NCBI RefSeq assembly: GCF_018882205.1
Contig: NZ_JACVOU010000005.1
Span: forward strand, 186,001 to 250,000
Reading direction: 5' to 3'
DNA: 64,000 nucleotides
Origin: Polynucleobacter bastaniensis
GTDB taxonomy: Bacteria; Pseudomonadota; Gammaproteobacteria; Burkholderiales; Burkholderiaceae
In this document: in pieces, positions 28,241 through 36,738 of the stretch
Numbering within the stretch: the first letter of the stretch is position 1
Layout: every line of letters begins with the position of its first letter
Program-made: the position numbers and the translations under genes
Notes under the pieces: model-generated
Told to the model about the DNA's origin: nothing
The model's input: the letters and a program-made list of their open reading frames with translations, nothing else
The model's database searches: none

Positions 28241-29851
28241 TTACTTAGATAGATAGTCGAGCGCAACTGCTTCCGCTACCTTAATGCCATCAACCCCTGC
28301 CGATAAGATTCCACCAGCATAGCCAGCGCCCTCGCCCGCAGGGTAAAGACCTTTGATATTCAAGCTCTGATAATTGCCACCTCGAGTAATACGTAATGGT
28401 GAGGATGTGCGCGTTTCAATACCAGTCAGCACTGCATCCTTCATTGAGAAGCCTTTAATCTGTTTCTCAAAAGCGGGGATCGCCTCTCGAATTGCTTCAA
28501 TAGCATAAGGAGGCAAAGCATCGGCGAGATCTGTCAGGTGCACGCCGGGCTTATACGATGGAATTACCGAACCAAATTCTGTAGAGGCTTTACCAACTAA
28601 GAAGTCGCCCACTAATTGACCGGGGGCTTCATAGGTAGATCCACCGAGCTCGTATGCCTTTGACTCTAAAGCTCTCTGAAACTCAATTCCTGCCAAAGGA
28701 CCACCTGGATAGTCCTCGGGAGTAATGCCGACAACGATGCCTGCATTGGCATTACGCTCGTTACGAGAATATTGACTCATCCCGTTTGTAACCAAGCGAT
28801 TGGGCTCAGAAGCAGCGGCAACTACCGTTCCACCAGGACACATACAAAAGCTATAGACTGCTCTTCCATTCTTGGCATGGTGAACTAATTTGTAATCAGC
28901 CGCTCCAATCAACTCGTTTCCAGCATGTGGTCCTAAGCGTGCTTTATCAATTAAGGATTGGGGATGCTCAATACGAAAGCCCACAGAAAACGGTTTGGCT
29001 TCCATATAAACACCTGCCGCATGTAGAGCCTCAAAGGTATCGCGAGCGCTATGTCCCAAAGCAAGCACGACATGATTGGCAGGCAAATCAGAATGTCCTT
29101 CAATTTTGACGCCTGCAATCCGATCATCCTGAATATCAAAGCCAACTACTTTTTGCGAGAAACGAATCTCTCCACCAAGTTCAATAATTTCTTGACGCAT
29201 TCTTTCAACAACGCCTACCAAGCGAAAGGTTCCAATATGTGGCTTAGCTACATAATGAATTTCTTCGGGGGCGCCCGCTTTGATGAATTCAGCAATGACT
29301 TTGCGACCGTAAAATTTTGGATCTTTAATTTGACTCCAGAGCTTGCCATCAGAAAACGTACCTGCTCCACCCTCACCAAATTGCACATTGGATTCTGGAT
29401 TGAGGACATTCTTACGCCATAAACCCCAAGTGTCTTGAGTGCGTTCGCGCACTGGTTTGCCACGCTCTAATACGATTGGCTTAAAATCCATCTGCGCTAA
29501 CACTAAGGCAGCAAAAATTCCACATGGACCAAATCCAATGACAACAGGTCGCTCAAAGCTTTCACCCTTCACTTGCGAGGCGTTGGCTACAAAGTGATAA
29601 CTCATATCCGGTGATAGTCGAATATGAATGTCATTCGAAAACTGCTTCAGTAATTTTTCTTCATTCTTTACCGATAGATCTACTGTATAGATAAAGGCCA
29701 GAGCGACGTTTTTTCTGGCATCGTAGCTACGCTTAAAAATATCAAACCGAATCAAGTCATGAGCCTGGATATTTAAGCGCCGCAAGATTGCCTCTTCCAA
29801 TGCCTCGGGGGCATGGCTGATAGGTAGGCGAAGTTCGGTAATACGGATCAT
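28241..29851 (-). CDS. FAD-dependent dehydrogenase (COG2509-type NAD(P)/FAD oxidoreductase)
   Basis: 536 residues. An N-terminal about 85-residue domain precedes the dinucleotide motif VVIGFGPCGIFAALVLAQM, then LERGKPVRERTQDTWGLWR and SNVQFGEGGAGTFSDGKL. Near the C terminus LKIKGLYPAGEGAGYAGGILSAGVDGIKVAEA binds the FAD ribityl. This is a widespread but uncharacterised single-gene family, often listed as an FAD-dependent dehydrogenase. It converges on the small kinase-like gene with a four-base gap. No physiological substrate is known. Confidence 0.88.
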   Translation of the reverse strand: MIRITELRLPISHAPEALEEAILRRLNIQAHDLIRFDIFKRSYDARKNVALAFIYTVDLSVKNEEKLLKQFSNDIHIRLSPDMSYHFVANASQVKGESFERPVVIGFGPCGIFAALVLAQMDFKPIVLERGKPVRERTQDTWGLWRKNVLNPESNVQFGEGGAGTFSDGKLWSQIKDPKFYGRKVIAEFIKAGAPEEIHYVAKPHIGTFRLVGVVERMRQEIIELGGEIRFSQKVVGFDIQDDRIAGVKIEGHSDLPANHVVLALGHSARDTFEALHAAGVYMEAKPFSVGFRIEHPQSLIDKARLGPHAGNELIGAADYKLVHHAKNGRAVYSFCMCPGGTVVAAASEPNRLVTNGMSQYSRNERNANAGIVVGITPEDYPGGPLAGIEFQRALESKAYELGGSTYEAPGQLVGDFLVGKASTEFGSVIPSYKPGVHLTDLADALPPYAIEAIREAIPAFEKQIKGFSMKDAVLTGIETRTSSPLRITRGGNYQSLNIKGLYPAGEGAGYAGGILSAGVDGIKVAEAVALDYLSK

Positions 29852-29941
29852 GGGTCTCTACGATACACAGTAAATCAGGTTAATTTTCTTAAATAATACT
29901 GGGATGAGCAGGATTGTTGCGTTAAAAGGCGATAATGCGCC

Positions 29942-30490
29942 ATGGCTCTACGCGCAACTATCCACAAAGTCGACCTTCACGTCGCAGACTCTGACCGCCA
30001 CTATTACGGCAGTCACTCACTCACTATTGCTAAACATCCTTCTGAAACCGAAGAGCGCATGATGGTACGCATCATTGCATTTGCCCTGCAAGCACAAGAA
30101 GAGTTAGCTTTTACTAAAGGCTTGAGCGATACCGATGAGCCCGACCTTTGGATAAAAGACCTCACGGATGCCATTAAGCTGTGGATTGAGATAGGTCAGC
30201 CTGATGAAAGACGAATTCTGAAAGCCTGTGGTCGATCTGATCAAGTCATCGTCTACTGCTATGGCGGACACACCAGCAAAATCTGGTGGGATGGTATTAC
30301 TAATAAATTGACGCGGGCCCGTAATCTACAGGTGATCTCTATTCCAGCAGAGCAAGCAAAAGAACTGAATAAGCTAGTCGAGCGGAGTATGGTGCTGCAT
30401 GTGAATATTCAAGATGGGGAAGCATACGTTTCTTCAGATATGGGACAAGTCACGATCACCCCAGAAATCTGGCGTAATCAACAGCAATGA
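29942..30490 (+). CDS. yaeQ: YaeQ family protein
   Basis: 182 residues matching YaeQ along its length: ATIHKVDLHVADSDRHYYGSHSLTIAKHPSETEERMMVRIIAFAL, then DEPDLWIKDLTDAIKLWIEIGQPDERRILKACGRS. The fold is a variant of the PD-(D/E)xK nuclease core, with a possible active-site set Asp/Glu and QPDE in the second half. An old link to RfaH complementation is doubtful. It overlaps the following PIN-domain gene by four bases (ATGA), so the two are translationally coupled, which is a nuclease-plus-nuclease pair. Confidence 0.92.
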   Translation: MALRATIHKVDLHVADSDRHYYGSHSLTIAKHPSETEERMMVRIIAFALQAQEELAFTKGLSDTDEPDLWIKDLTDAIKLWIEIGQPDERRILKACGRSDQVIVYCYGGHTSKIWWDGITNKLTRARNLQVISIPAEQAKELNKLVERSMVLHVNIQDGEAYVSSDMGQVTITPEIWRNQQQ

Positions 30491-30909
30491 GGCCCGTAAT
30501 TTTAGACACCAATATCTTGCTAGATATTTTTGTCTTCAATGACGAGAGAGCCCTTCATTTAAAGAAAGTGCTTTTTGATAAAACAATACACTTCGTAGCT
30601 AGTCAAAAAACTATTGAAGAGTTTGCTGATGTCATCTCGCGCCCTATCTTTAAACTGGATGAACAAACTCAAGCATCTATTCTGGCTCAATGGCAATTTA
30701 TCGCAAAGCAACAGAATGATTCCGATTTAACTCCTGCACCGTGGACATGCCAGGATCCGGATGATCAGATCTTTCTAAATCTAGCTTATCGACTCAGGCC
30801 CACGATACTGATTAGCAAAGATAATGCAGTACTTCAAATCGCCAGCAGAGCGGCCTCAGAGGACATTCTCATTACCAACGATTACAACGCCTTTAGGCTG
30901 CAGAACTAA
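30487..30909 (+). CDS. PIN-domain protein (putative toxin-antitoxin toxin component family)
   Basis: 140-residue PIN fold. The acidic metal ligands are visible as [10 protein letters not shown] (Asp at residue 6), [11 protein letters not shown] (Glu), [13 protein letters not shown] (Asp) and ISKDNAVL (Asp), the usual RNase active-site quartet. The family is often listed as a putative TA toxin, but no antitoxin gene precedes it. Instead it is coupled by a four-base overlap to yaeQ. Its end overlaps the converging LLM oxidoreductase gene by 17 bases. Confidence 0.88.
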   Translation: MRPVILDTNILLDIFVFNDERALHLKKVLFDKTIHFVASQKTIEEFADVISRPIFKLDEQTQASILAQWQFIAKQQNDSDLTPAPWTCQDPDDQIFLNLAYRLRPTILISKDNAVLQIASRAASEDILITNDYNAFRLQN

Positions 30910-31909
30910 AGCGCAAGCCTTTAGCTGCTTCAGCAGCAATTTCAAAGGACTTGAGACGGGCTTGATGGTCATAAATTTGACCTGTGATGATGATTTCATT
31001 TGCGCCGGTCTGATCGAGCCAATGCTGCATCTCTTTTCTTACGACCTCTAAAGACCCGACTGCAGAACAGCGCAAAGCATGAGCGGCAGTCTTTTTTTCA
31101 TGCGGCTCGCAAAAGTCATCAATATTTTCAATTGGGGGCGGTAACTGCCCGCGGGTATTGCGGCGCATACGAATGACGTTTTGTTGCAAAGTAGTAAATA
31201 GATGAGCAGCTTCCTCATCGGTATCAGCGGCGACTACATTCATCAGAAATGCGCAATAGGGTTTGGCCAACTTATCCGATGGCTTAAACAGTTCACGATA
31301 GGTGGACATCGCATCTAATAATTGCTCAGGTGCAAAATGCGAAGCAAAGGCATAAGGCAAGCCAAATTGAGCCGCCAATTGAGCGCCATATAAGCTAGAT
31401 CCTAATATCCAAATCGGTACTTCAGTATCCACACCCGGAATAGCCTTCACAAGCTGACCCTCCTGAATAGGGCCAAAGTAATGTTGTAGCTCGCGCACAT
31501 CCTGGGGAAAGCGGTCATCACTCCCAAGCAAATCGCGTCTTAAGGCTCTAGCTGTCATTTGATCTGACCCCGGCGCACGCCCCAAGCCGAGCTCAATCCT
31601 GCCGGGGTAAATAGATGCCAAAGTGCCAAATTGTTCTGCGATTACCAAGGGCGCATGATTTGGCAACATCACGCCACCAGAGCCAACACGAATAGTTTTT
31701 GTACCCCCAGCAATATAGCCAACCAAGACTGCAGTGGCAGAGCTGGCGTTGCCCGTCATATTGTGGTGCTCAGCTACCCAGTAGCGGGTATAACCTAAAG
31801 ACTCCGCATGCTGGGCAACATCTAAAGAGTTCCGCAAGGCATCTGCAGCAGTAAATCCCTCGGGGATCGGAGATATATCTAGAATGGAGTACGGGACAGT
31901 ATTTGTCAT
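30893..31909 (-). CDS. LLM-class flavin-dependent oxidoreductase (MsnO8/YhbW type)
   Basis: 338 residues of the luciferase-like monooxygenase barrel: [44 protein letters not shown] at the N terminus, [36 protein letters not shown] for flavin phosphate binding, and PIWILGSS. The substrate is unknown for this branch. It is a single gene transcribed away from the DUF1653 gene and overlapping the PIN gene at its end. Confidence 0.9.
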   Translation of the reverse strand: MTNTVPYSILDISPIPEGFTAADALRNSLDVAQHAESLGYTRYWVAEHHNMTGNASSATAVLVGYIAGGTKTIRVGSGGVMLPNHAPLVIAEQFGTLASIYPGRIELGLGRAPGSDQMTARALRRDLLGSDDRFPQDVRELQHYFGPIQEGQLVKAIPGVDTEVPIWILGSSLYGAQLAAQFGLPYAFASHFAPEQLLDAMSTYRELFKPSDKLAKPYCAFLMNVVAADTDEEAAHLFTTLQQNVIRMRRNTRGQLPPPIENIDDFCEPHEKKTAAHALRCSAVGSLEVVRKEMQHWLDQTGANEIIITGQIYDHQARLKSFEIAAEAAKGLRFSSAA

Positions 31910-31942
31910 TCCTAGATCATACTGAGAAAGTATTTTTTAAAC

Positions 31943-32173
31943 ATGAGTAAACCAGAGATGCCAAAAATGGCGGGCGCCGATGACGGCCTCTTCAAGCCGG
32001 GTAGCAAGCTAAGGCACATTAAGACGGGTGGCTTTTATGAGGTAATCTTACTAGCCAACGTCGAGGCTAACCTAGAGCCAGCCTACGTATATGAATCCCT
32101 CCAGTCGCACGACTTTTGGATCAGGCCCAAAGCGGAAATGGAAGATGGTCGATTTGAATTGATTTATGCCTAA
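31943..32173 (+). CDS. DUF1653 family protein
   Basis: 76 residues. The line FKPGSKLRHIKTGGFYEV, then PAYVYESLQSHDFWIRPKAEM matches DUF1653, a small SH3-like beta-barrel family of unknown function ('G.Y.H.KG..Y.V ... vYr.L.. ..WvRP'). It lies 21 bases before slyX in the same orientation. Confidence 0.8.
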   Translation: MSKPEMPKMAGADDGLFKPGSKLRHIKTGGFYEVILLANVEANLEPAYVYESLQSHDFWIRPKAEMEDGRFELIYA

Positions 32174-32194
32174 GCTAAAGATAGAGGAATTGAT

Positions 32195-32398
32195 ATGAGC
32201 GAAGATCGCATCACTAGTCTTGAAATTAAACTCAGCTTTACTGAAGACTTGATTGATCAACTCAATCAAACGATCTACAAACAGCAGCAACAAATTGAAT
32301 TTCTGTATCGTGAGATTAAATCTATCAAGGAGCAGGCTAGCAGCGGGGATAGTATGGGTAATAGTAGTCCTAAAGATGAAATCCCTCCACATTATTAA
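32195..32398 (+). CDS. slyX: SlyX family protein
   Basis: 67 residues forming one long coiled coil, TSLEIKLSFTEDLIDQLNQTIYKQQQQIEFLYREIKSI, with the family's LE.K.af.E..i..LN pattern and a C-terminal PPHY. SlyX is a small widespread protein of unknown role. It follows the DUF1653 gene with a GAGG ribosome binding site. Confidence 0.88.
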   Translation: MSEDRITSLEIKLSFTEDLIDQLNQTIYKQQQQIEFLYREIKSIKEQASSGDSMGNSSPKDEIPPHY

Positions 32399-32434
32399 AG
32401 CCCTTGATTTATTGTTGATTAAGTTATATCATTT

Positions 32435-32460
32435 TTGACATATATCAATATTGATATAAT
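32435..32460 (+). promoter_or_regulatory. Promoter with an 18-bp palindromic operator ahead of the higBA-type pair
   Basis: TTGACA (32435-32440) is followed directly by the perfect palindrome TATATCAATATTGATATA (32441-32458), which overlaps a TATAAT at 32455-32460. The 14-base spacing is short for sigma-70. With this -10 the transcript would begin at about the A of ATG 32467, so the mRNA would be nearly leaderless. The palindrome is a natural site for the XRE antitoxin dimer. Confidence 0.65.
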
Positions 32461-32466
32461 TTATGG

Positions 32467-32799
32467 ATGACCACATGGACCGTACATACCCTTAACACCA
32501 CAGTTAATGATGAGCTAGAGGCCCTGCCAGTAGATATTAGAAGTAAGTTTGTCAGAGTCTCTGGATTACTTGAGCAGTTTGGCCCCCAAAATGTTGGAAT
32601 GCCTCACATCGGGTCTTTGGGTGATAAATTCTGGGAAATACGAGTCTCTGGTCAGGATGGAATTGCACGAGGAATTTATATCTACTCCATTGGGAAAAAA
32701 ATAATCGTTCTACATGTATTTATTAAGAAGACTCAGAAAACTCCACCAGCAGCTTTGCAGATGGCGACAAGAAGAGCTAAACAGGCAAATTTAATATGA
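32467..32799 (+). CDS. RelE/HigB-like toxin (Gp49/DUF891 family)
   Basis: 110 residues. The Gp49-like pattern is clear: HTLNTTVNDELEALPVDIRSKFVRVSGLLEQFG, GMPHIGSLGDKFWEIRVSGQDGIARGIYIYSIGKKIIVLHVFIKKTQKTPPAALQMATRRA. These toxins cleave mRNA on the ribosome. The Arg in WEIRV and the Lys-rich KKTQKTP segment are the expected functional region. The toxin gene comes first and overlaps the antitoxin start by four bases, the usual higBA order. No ribosome binding site of note precedes the ATG. Confidence 0.88.
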   Translation: MTTWTVHTLNTTVNDELEALPVDIRSKFVRVSGLLEQFGPQNVGMPHIGSLGDKFWEIRVSGQDGIARGIYIYSIGKKIIVLHVFIKKTQKTPPAALQMATRRAKQANLI

Positions 32800-33101
32800 C
32801 TAAGATCTCAAATTTACATAAAAAGTGGATTAAAAATCCAGATTACAAAAAAGCTTACGATGAATCTCGTGTGGAATTTGAGATTGCGAAGGAAGTTATT
32901 GAGGCTCGTATGAAGAGTGGGCTATCCCAAGAGGAGCTAGCCGCACTGATGAGCACTTCCCAATCCGCAATTGCAAGACTTGAAAGTGGGGTTAGCCTCC
33001 CCTCCCTAAGAACCTTGACTAAATTGGCAGCAGCCACAAATACGCATATTGAAATCCACTTTAAACCAATTAAAAATTCAAAGCAAAAATTAGCCGCTTA
33101 G
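32796..33101 (+). CDS. XRE-family antitoxin (HigA-like)
   Basis: 101 residues. The helix-turn-helix occupies about residues 35-85: ARMKSGLSQEELAALMSTSQSAIARLESGVSLPSLRTLTKLAAATN. An N-terminal helix (NPDYKKAYDESRVEFEIAKEVIEA) probably contacts the toxin. It overlaps the toxin gene (ATGA) and likely represses the shared promoter by binding the palindrome at 32441-32458. Confidence 0.9.
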   Translation: MTKISNLHKKWIKNPDYKKAYDESRVEFEIAKEVIEARMKSGLSQEELAALMSTSQSAIARLESGVSLPSLRTLTKLAAATNTHIEIHFKPIKNSKQKLAA

Positions 33102-33164
33102 GACTACACTAAGATTAACTGCAATCGATATTGATTTCTAAGGCTATTAAAAAGGTTAAATATC

Positions 33165-33512
33165 ATGGGTAACTTAGTACCGTTTTTAGTCCAATGGGGC
33201 TTAACTTCCCTAACTCTTTGGGTTGCCAGTTATCTTTTTAGCGGCTTACGCTTTGCAGATGGTGGCTCACTATTAGTTGCCGCCCTACTGCTGGGATTTG
33301 CCAATGCAGTAGTGAAGCCCTTATTAATTCTCTTCACGCTGCCACTAACTGTCCTCACGATGGGATTGTTTCTGCTGGTAGTGAACGCTTTAGTGCTGAT
33401 GCTGGTTTCTTCGGTAGTGAGTGGTTTTACGATTTCCAGTTTCTGGACCGCCTTCTTTGCCAGCATCTTTATTTCATTATTCAGCCTATTTATCAGCGGA
33501 ATACTGTTTTGA
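33165..33512 (+). CDS. Phage holin family IV (YvlD-like) membrane protein
   Basis: 115 residues with four hydrophobic helices and almost no loops (FLVQWGLTSLTLWVASYLFSGL, LLVAALLLGFANAVVKPLLILFTLPL, LFLLVVNALVLMLVSSVV, SFWTAFFASIFISLFSLFISGILF). The ANAVVKPLL motif is typical of the 'phage holin family' 4-TM proteins. Despite the name these are chromosomal housekeeping membrane proteins in most bacteria, and nothing phage-like surrounds it here. Role unknown. Confidence 0.88.
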   Translation: MGNLVPFLVQWGLTSLTLWVASYLFSGLRFADGGSLLVAALLLGFANAVVKPLLILFTLPLTVLTMGLFLLVVNALVLMLVSSVVSGFTISSFWTAFFASIFISLFSLFISGILF

Positions 33513-33514
33513 AT

Positions 33515-35329
33515 TTACTCCGCCCCAGGGTAAATATCAGACCAAGGGTGGAGCGCATCGCGGCAGGGGTGGCTCTTTGAAGTCATTGATCTGGCATTCT
33601 CAGCCAAAATGCTTGCGCCGCCTGTCAAAAAACCAAGTCCAATCGAGACAGCGCTATTGACTACTCCAGCTTGATTGATGCCCACCTTGGGATCTGCTAG
33701 AGTGCCGCCCATCTTTACCATTCCAGTTAAATCCAGGCCTGTTGTGATGCCTGACTTCTCTTTTGGATCAATAGTGAGATTAATAGCCTCTGTCTTCAAA
33801 TTAATAGAGCCAGCTAAAGCCGCATCCAATCTATCCGTTTCAATTCCAACTGACTTGGCTATATTGATCTGTCCATTATTAATTGGCAAATAGGCGACCG
33901 CACACTCCAGAACCGTCTCACTCGTTTTTTTACGCAGTGGGTTCATCGAATCTAAAAGTGTCACTACGAAATCACCGGCATCATTTAAAAAATTTGTGCC
34001 CATACGAGCCTGGTTAATACTTAACTGAATCTTGCCATTTGAATTTGATGCCATTTGGTGCAAGCTACTCCCAGATGTTTTCACATCAATTGCCATCTTC
34101 ATGCTGCCTCCGCTCACCTTGGATCCCGGGTCAAGTCTAGCCAGTAAGCTTTCAAGCGTGAAATCCTTCGTTGCCCCTTTAGCTGCGAGAACAGGAGTTG
34201 ATGTATCCAGCCCTGAGAGTTTGATCTGCAAATCAGCACTTCCCTTGCCCATCTCAAACCTCAGGTTTGGAATATCAATCACATTGCCATTCAGTTGCAA
34301 GGTAGCCTGAAGATTTTCAATGGGCTTACGTTTTGGCAAATTCAATTCGCCAATATTCATGATGATTTCCCCCTTGGCTTGCGGCAGTAGATCAAAAGGA
34401 ATACTCTCATTGCTAAATAAGTACTTAGGTTGCGGCTTTTGGGCTTGATGCAGGACTACTGCTGACTTAGCGCCGCTTACAGCCAGCAAGGGATGATTGG
34501 GAGATGCCCCCAAGACGGGCCAGTCAAATACTTTTGAGTTCAATGTCAAATTGATTGCAGGTAAGGTCTTTTGATTCTTGATTACCTCACCTTTAATCAT
34601 CATAGACTTGCCATTCATGGTGAGATTCAGGTCGAGCGGAAATTGAGTAGAGGAAACATTCCACTGTTTTAGTAATCTAGAAAGTGATCCTGTTTTTCCG
34701 CTGAGTTCTAGTGCCTGCTCTTGAAGTTTTATTGCAAGGAATACAACCGTTTTATCACCACTCTCTGCTAACGATAAACGTCTAATTTGATAACTCGATA
34801 TAGCATTTGAAGGATCTTGATACTGAATGTAAGCATCCGCAATCGAAATACTATCCACGGAGATTAAATTATCGCTAACAGGAGATCTGCCTGCATCATT
34901 GTTAGCTGCCGAGGGGCCCCCAGATGCGTCTGTACTGAAATCCCAATTCGCTTTACCAGCCCCATTTTTTTGAAGAAATAACTCCAGACCAGCAAGCTTC
35001 ACACTGCCAACCTCAATGCGCTTACTCAGCAGCGGCAGAGTTTTAATATTTAGATCAATCCGCTTGAGCGTCAGCATGTCAGAATCAGATGCCCAGGATG
35101 CATTACTCAGACTTACGCCCTCTGCAGAAACAGAAATCACCGGAAAAAAACTTAAGCTGACTGGCCCAGTGATTTTGAGATCTCTGCCAGTAGCTGTTTT
35201 TACAGAGGAAGAGAGTAATTTGGTCAGCTGCACTGGATCTACCGTTGAGGCTGCATACCATACCCCTATTGTAATCAGGAAAATTACACTGCCAAGGGCG
35301 CTAATAGTGATTTTGACTAATTTACTCAT
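33515..35329 (-). CDS. AsmA family protein
   Basis: 604 residues. One N-terminal membrane segment (ISALGSVIFLITIGVWYAA) is followed by a large periplasmic region with AsmA features: VKTATGRDLKITGPVSLSFFPVISVSAEGVSLSNA at the start, LKRIDLNIKTLPLLSKRIEVGSVKL, and a C-terminal GSMKMAIDVKTSGSSLHQMASNSNGKIQLSINQARM leading to the AsmA_2 part. AsmA-like proteins are bridge-type lipid transporters between the inner and outer membrane. It ends two bases from the converging holin-like gene. Confidence 0.9.
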   Translation of the reverse strand: MSKLVKITISALGSVIFLITIGVWYAASTVDPVQLTKLLSSSVKTATGRDLKITGPVSLSFFPVISVSAEGVSLSNASWASDSDMLTLKRIDLNIKTLPLLSKRIEVGSVKLAGLELFLQKNGAGKANWDFSTDASGGPSAANNDAGRSPVSDNLISVDSISIADAYIQYQDPSNAISSYQIRRLSLAESGDKTVVFLAIKLQEQALELSGKTGSLSRLLKQWNVSSTQFPLDLNLTMNGKSMMIKGEVIKNQKTLPAINLTLNSKVFDWPVLGASPNHPLLAVSGAKSAVVLHQAQKPQPKYLFSNESIPFDLLPQAKGEIIMNIGELNLPKRKPIENLQATLQLNGNVIDIPNLRFEMGKGSADLQIKLSGLDTSTPVLAAKGATKDFTLESLLARLDPGSKVSGGSMKMAIDVKTSGSSLHQMASNSNGKIQLSINQARMGTNFLNDAGDFVVTLLDSMNPLRKKTSETVLECAVAYLPINNGQINIAKSVGIETDRLDAALAGSINLKTEAINLTIDPKEKSGITTGLDLTGMVKMGGTLADPKVGINQAGVVNSAVSIGLGFLTGGASILAENARSMTSKSHPCRDALHPWSDIYPGAE

Positions 35330-35570
35330 TCTTCATTGATTCTAAATTACCTACCAGCCTTAGACTAGGATTGATTTTTTTATCACTAGCTTTGATGGCA
35401 TAAGGGCCTTAAGTAGCGATCGCTTTTTGTTGATGATTAAATCAATTGGACATTCACCCTTTATGTTGCAAGGTAAATCCCCATATAAGTATCAGCAAAA
35501 GTGGAAAGATCTGAAGTAAGATCAAAGGTGCAATAAGCACATTAACTACCAATAGGAAGGGTAATAGACC

Positions 35571-36392
35571 ATGGCTACAAAGAAGTCTCCAGCAAAAAAG
35601 AAAGTAGCTACTAAGGTGGTAAAAAAAGCCCCTGCAAAGAAAGCCGTTAAAAAAGTTGCCGCTAAGAAAGTGGTAGCAAAAAAGGCCGTAAAGAAGGTAG
35701 TGAAAAAACCAGTTGCTAAGAAAACGGCGAAAAAGGTAGCGGCGAGGAAGCCGGCTGCCAAAAAGCCAGCTCCAAAGAAAGCTGCGCCCAAGAAACTTAA
35801 AGTCGATCAGTACGGACTCGAGGAAGATGATGAGTTCTACGGCTTGTACTTTGCTAAATCAACCAACAAGGGTTTAGTTGAAGTTAAACCTTGCACCTTC
35901 TCGCTAATGTATTGGTGGAAAGGCTTGCTTGGCTACCCTGACATGATTGAAATCTCAAAAGATAGCAATACTGCGATGTTGCAGTTTGAGTCTACCTTTG
36001 GCGGTGGCGATTCTGGTGAGACAGAGTTGACAGAAAAAGATGTGTTCGATGTTGACCATATTATTGAAATCGACGAACAAGAGCAGTTAGTCTCTCTTTA
36101 CTCTTACGTTCCTATTCCTGTTCCAGAAAAACTGATTGGTGCATTAGGCCTCTCTATTTTGAATATCAATCCAGAAACCCGTTACGGCAGCCTTGAGATA
36201 TGCTCTACTGACAACGAAGAAGGTGTGAATGAGCACTTCCTACGCTACCGTGCGGCGACTTATTTGCGTGGCGTGAAATCTGGCAAGGTTGAGGCCATTG
36301 AAAGTATGGTCACCAATGGTTCAGAGTTCTTTGGTTTAGCTTTAGATGCAATGTGCGTTAACAAATCGATTAAGAAATGGTTGCTGAGCTAA
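35571..36392 (+). CDS. Histone H1-like Lys/Ala tail fused to an uncharacterised globular domain
   Basis: 273 residues in two clear parts. Residues 1-75 are almost only Lys, Ala, Val and Pro in AKK/KKVA/APAKK-type repeats, like bacterial H1-type DNA-binding proteins of Burkholderiales. Residues 80-273 form an acidic, globular domain I do not recognise (EEDDEFYGLYFAKSTNKGLVEVKPCTF, MYWWKGLLGYP, DVDHIIEIDEQ, YRAATYLRGVKSGKVEAIE). The tail would bind DNA or RNA and recruit the acidic domain to the nucleoid. GGAAGGG lies about ten bases before the ATG. Histone-like tails normally stand alone or join other domains, so the function is open. Confidence 0.8.
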   Translation: MATKKSPAKKKVATKVVKKAPAKKAVKKVAAKKVVAKKAVKKVVKKPVAKKTAKKVAARKPAAKKPAPKKAAPKKLKVDQYGLEEDDEFYGLYFAKSTNKGLVEVKPCTFSLMYWWKGLLGYPDMIEISKDSNTAMLQFESTFGGGDSGETELTEKDVFDVDHIIEIDEQEQLVSLYSYVPIPVPEKLIGALGLSILNINPETRYGSLEICSTDNEEGVNEHFLRYRAATYLRGVKSGKVEAIESMVTNGSEFFGLALDAMCVNKSIKKWLLS

Positions 36393-36402
36393 GCTTGATT
36401 GA

Positions 36403-36678
36403 TTAATAGGTATTACACACAAAAATATAGGTCATAGGAAAGCGGTCGTTCACTGTTTTACGAGTTTCAACAATAGTGGCGCCTCGCTTTCCTAGTTTTT
36501 TACACTCCTCTACTGCGGCTGCTTGAGCCTCAGTATCTTTAGCGGATTTAGGGGCATGCACCCCAACCGTTCCGTCAGACTGTCGATAGACTCCAAACTC
36601 GCTTGGTGGTGTTGCGCAAGCTAACATGCCCATTGAAAGAGCAAGAACCAAAGCACTCGAGATAATTTTCATATTCAA
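36403..36678 (-). CDS. Small lipoprotein of unknown function
   Basis: 91 residues. The signal peptide ends in a lipobox (LALSMGMLAC), so Cys21 would be lipidated. The mature part is short and contains a second cysteine in VEECKKLGKRG and a third in YIFVCNTY, which could form a disulfide. Not recognised beyond being a lipoprotein. It converges on the histone-tail gene with a ten-base gap. Confidence 0.72.
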   Translation of the reverse strand: MNMKIISSALVLALSMGMLACATPPSEFGVYRQSDGTVGVHAPKSAKDTEAQAAAVEECKKLGKRGATIVETRKTVNDRFPMTYIFVCNTY

Positions 36679-36738
36679 ATCCAGATCTTTTAAACAATGG
36701 ATTCATTCTAGCTATCTTTGGACCCTAGTAACTGGATT

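Noticed and set aside
33165..33512. 'Phage holin family' name as a sign of a prophage near 33 kb
   Set aside because: This 4-TM family is common in chromosomes, and its neighbours are a toxin-antitoxin pair and asmA with no phage genes.
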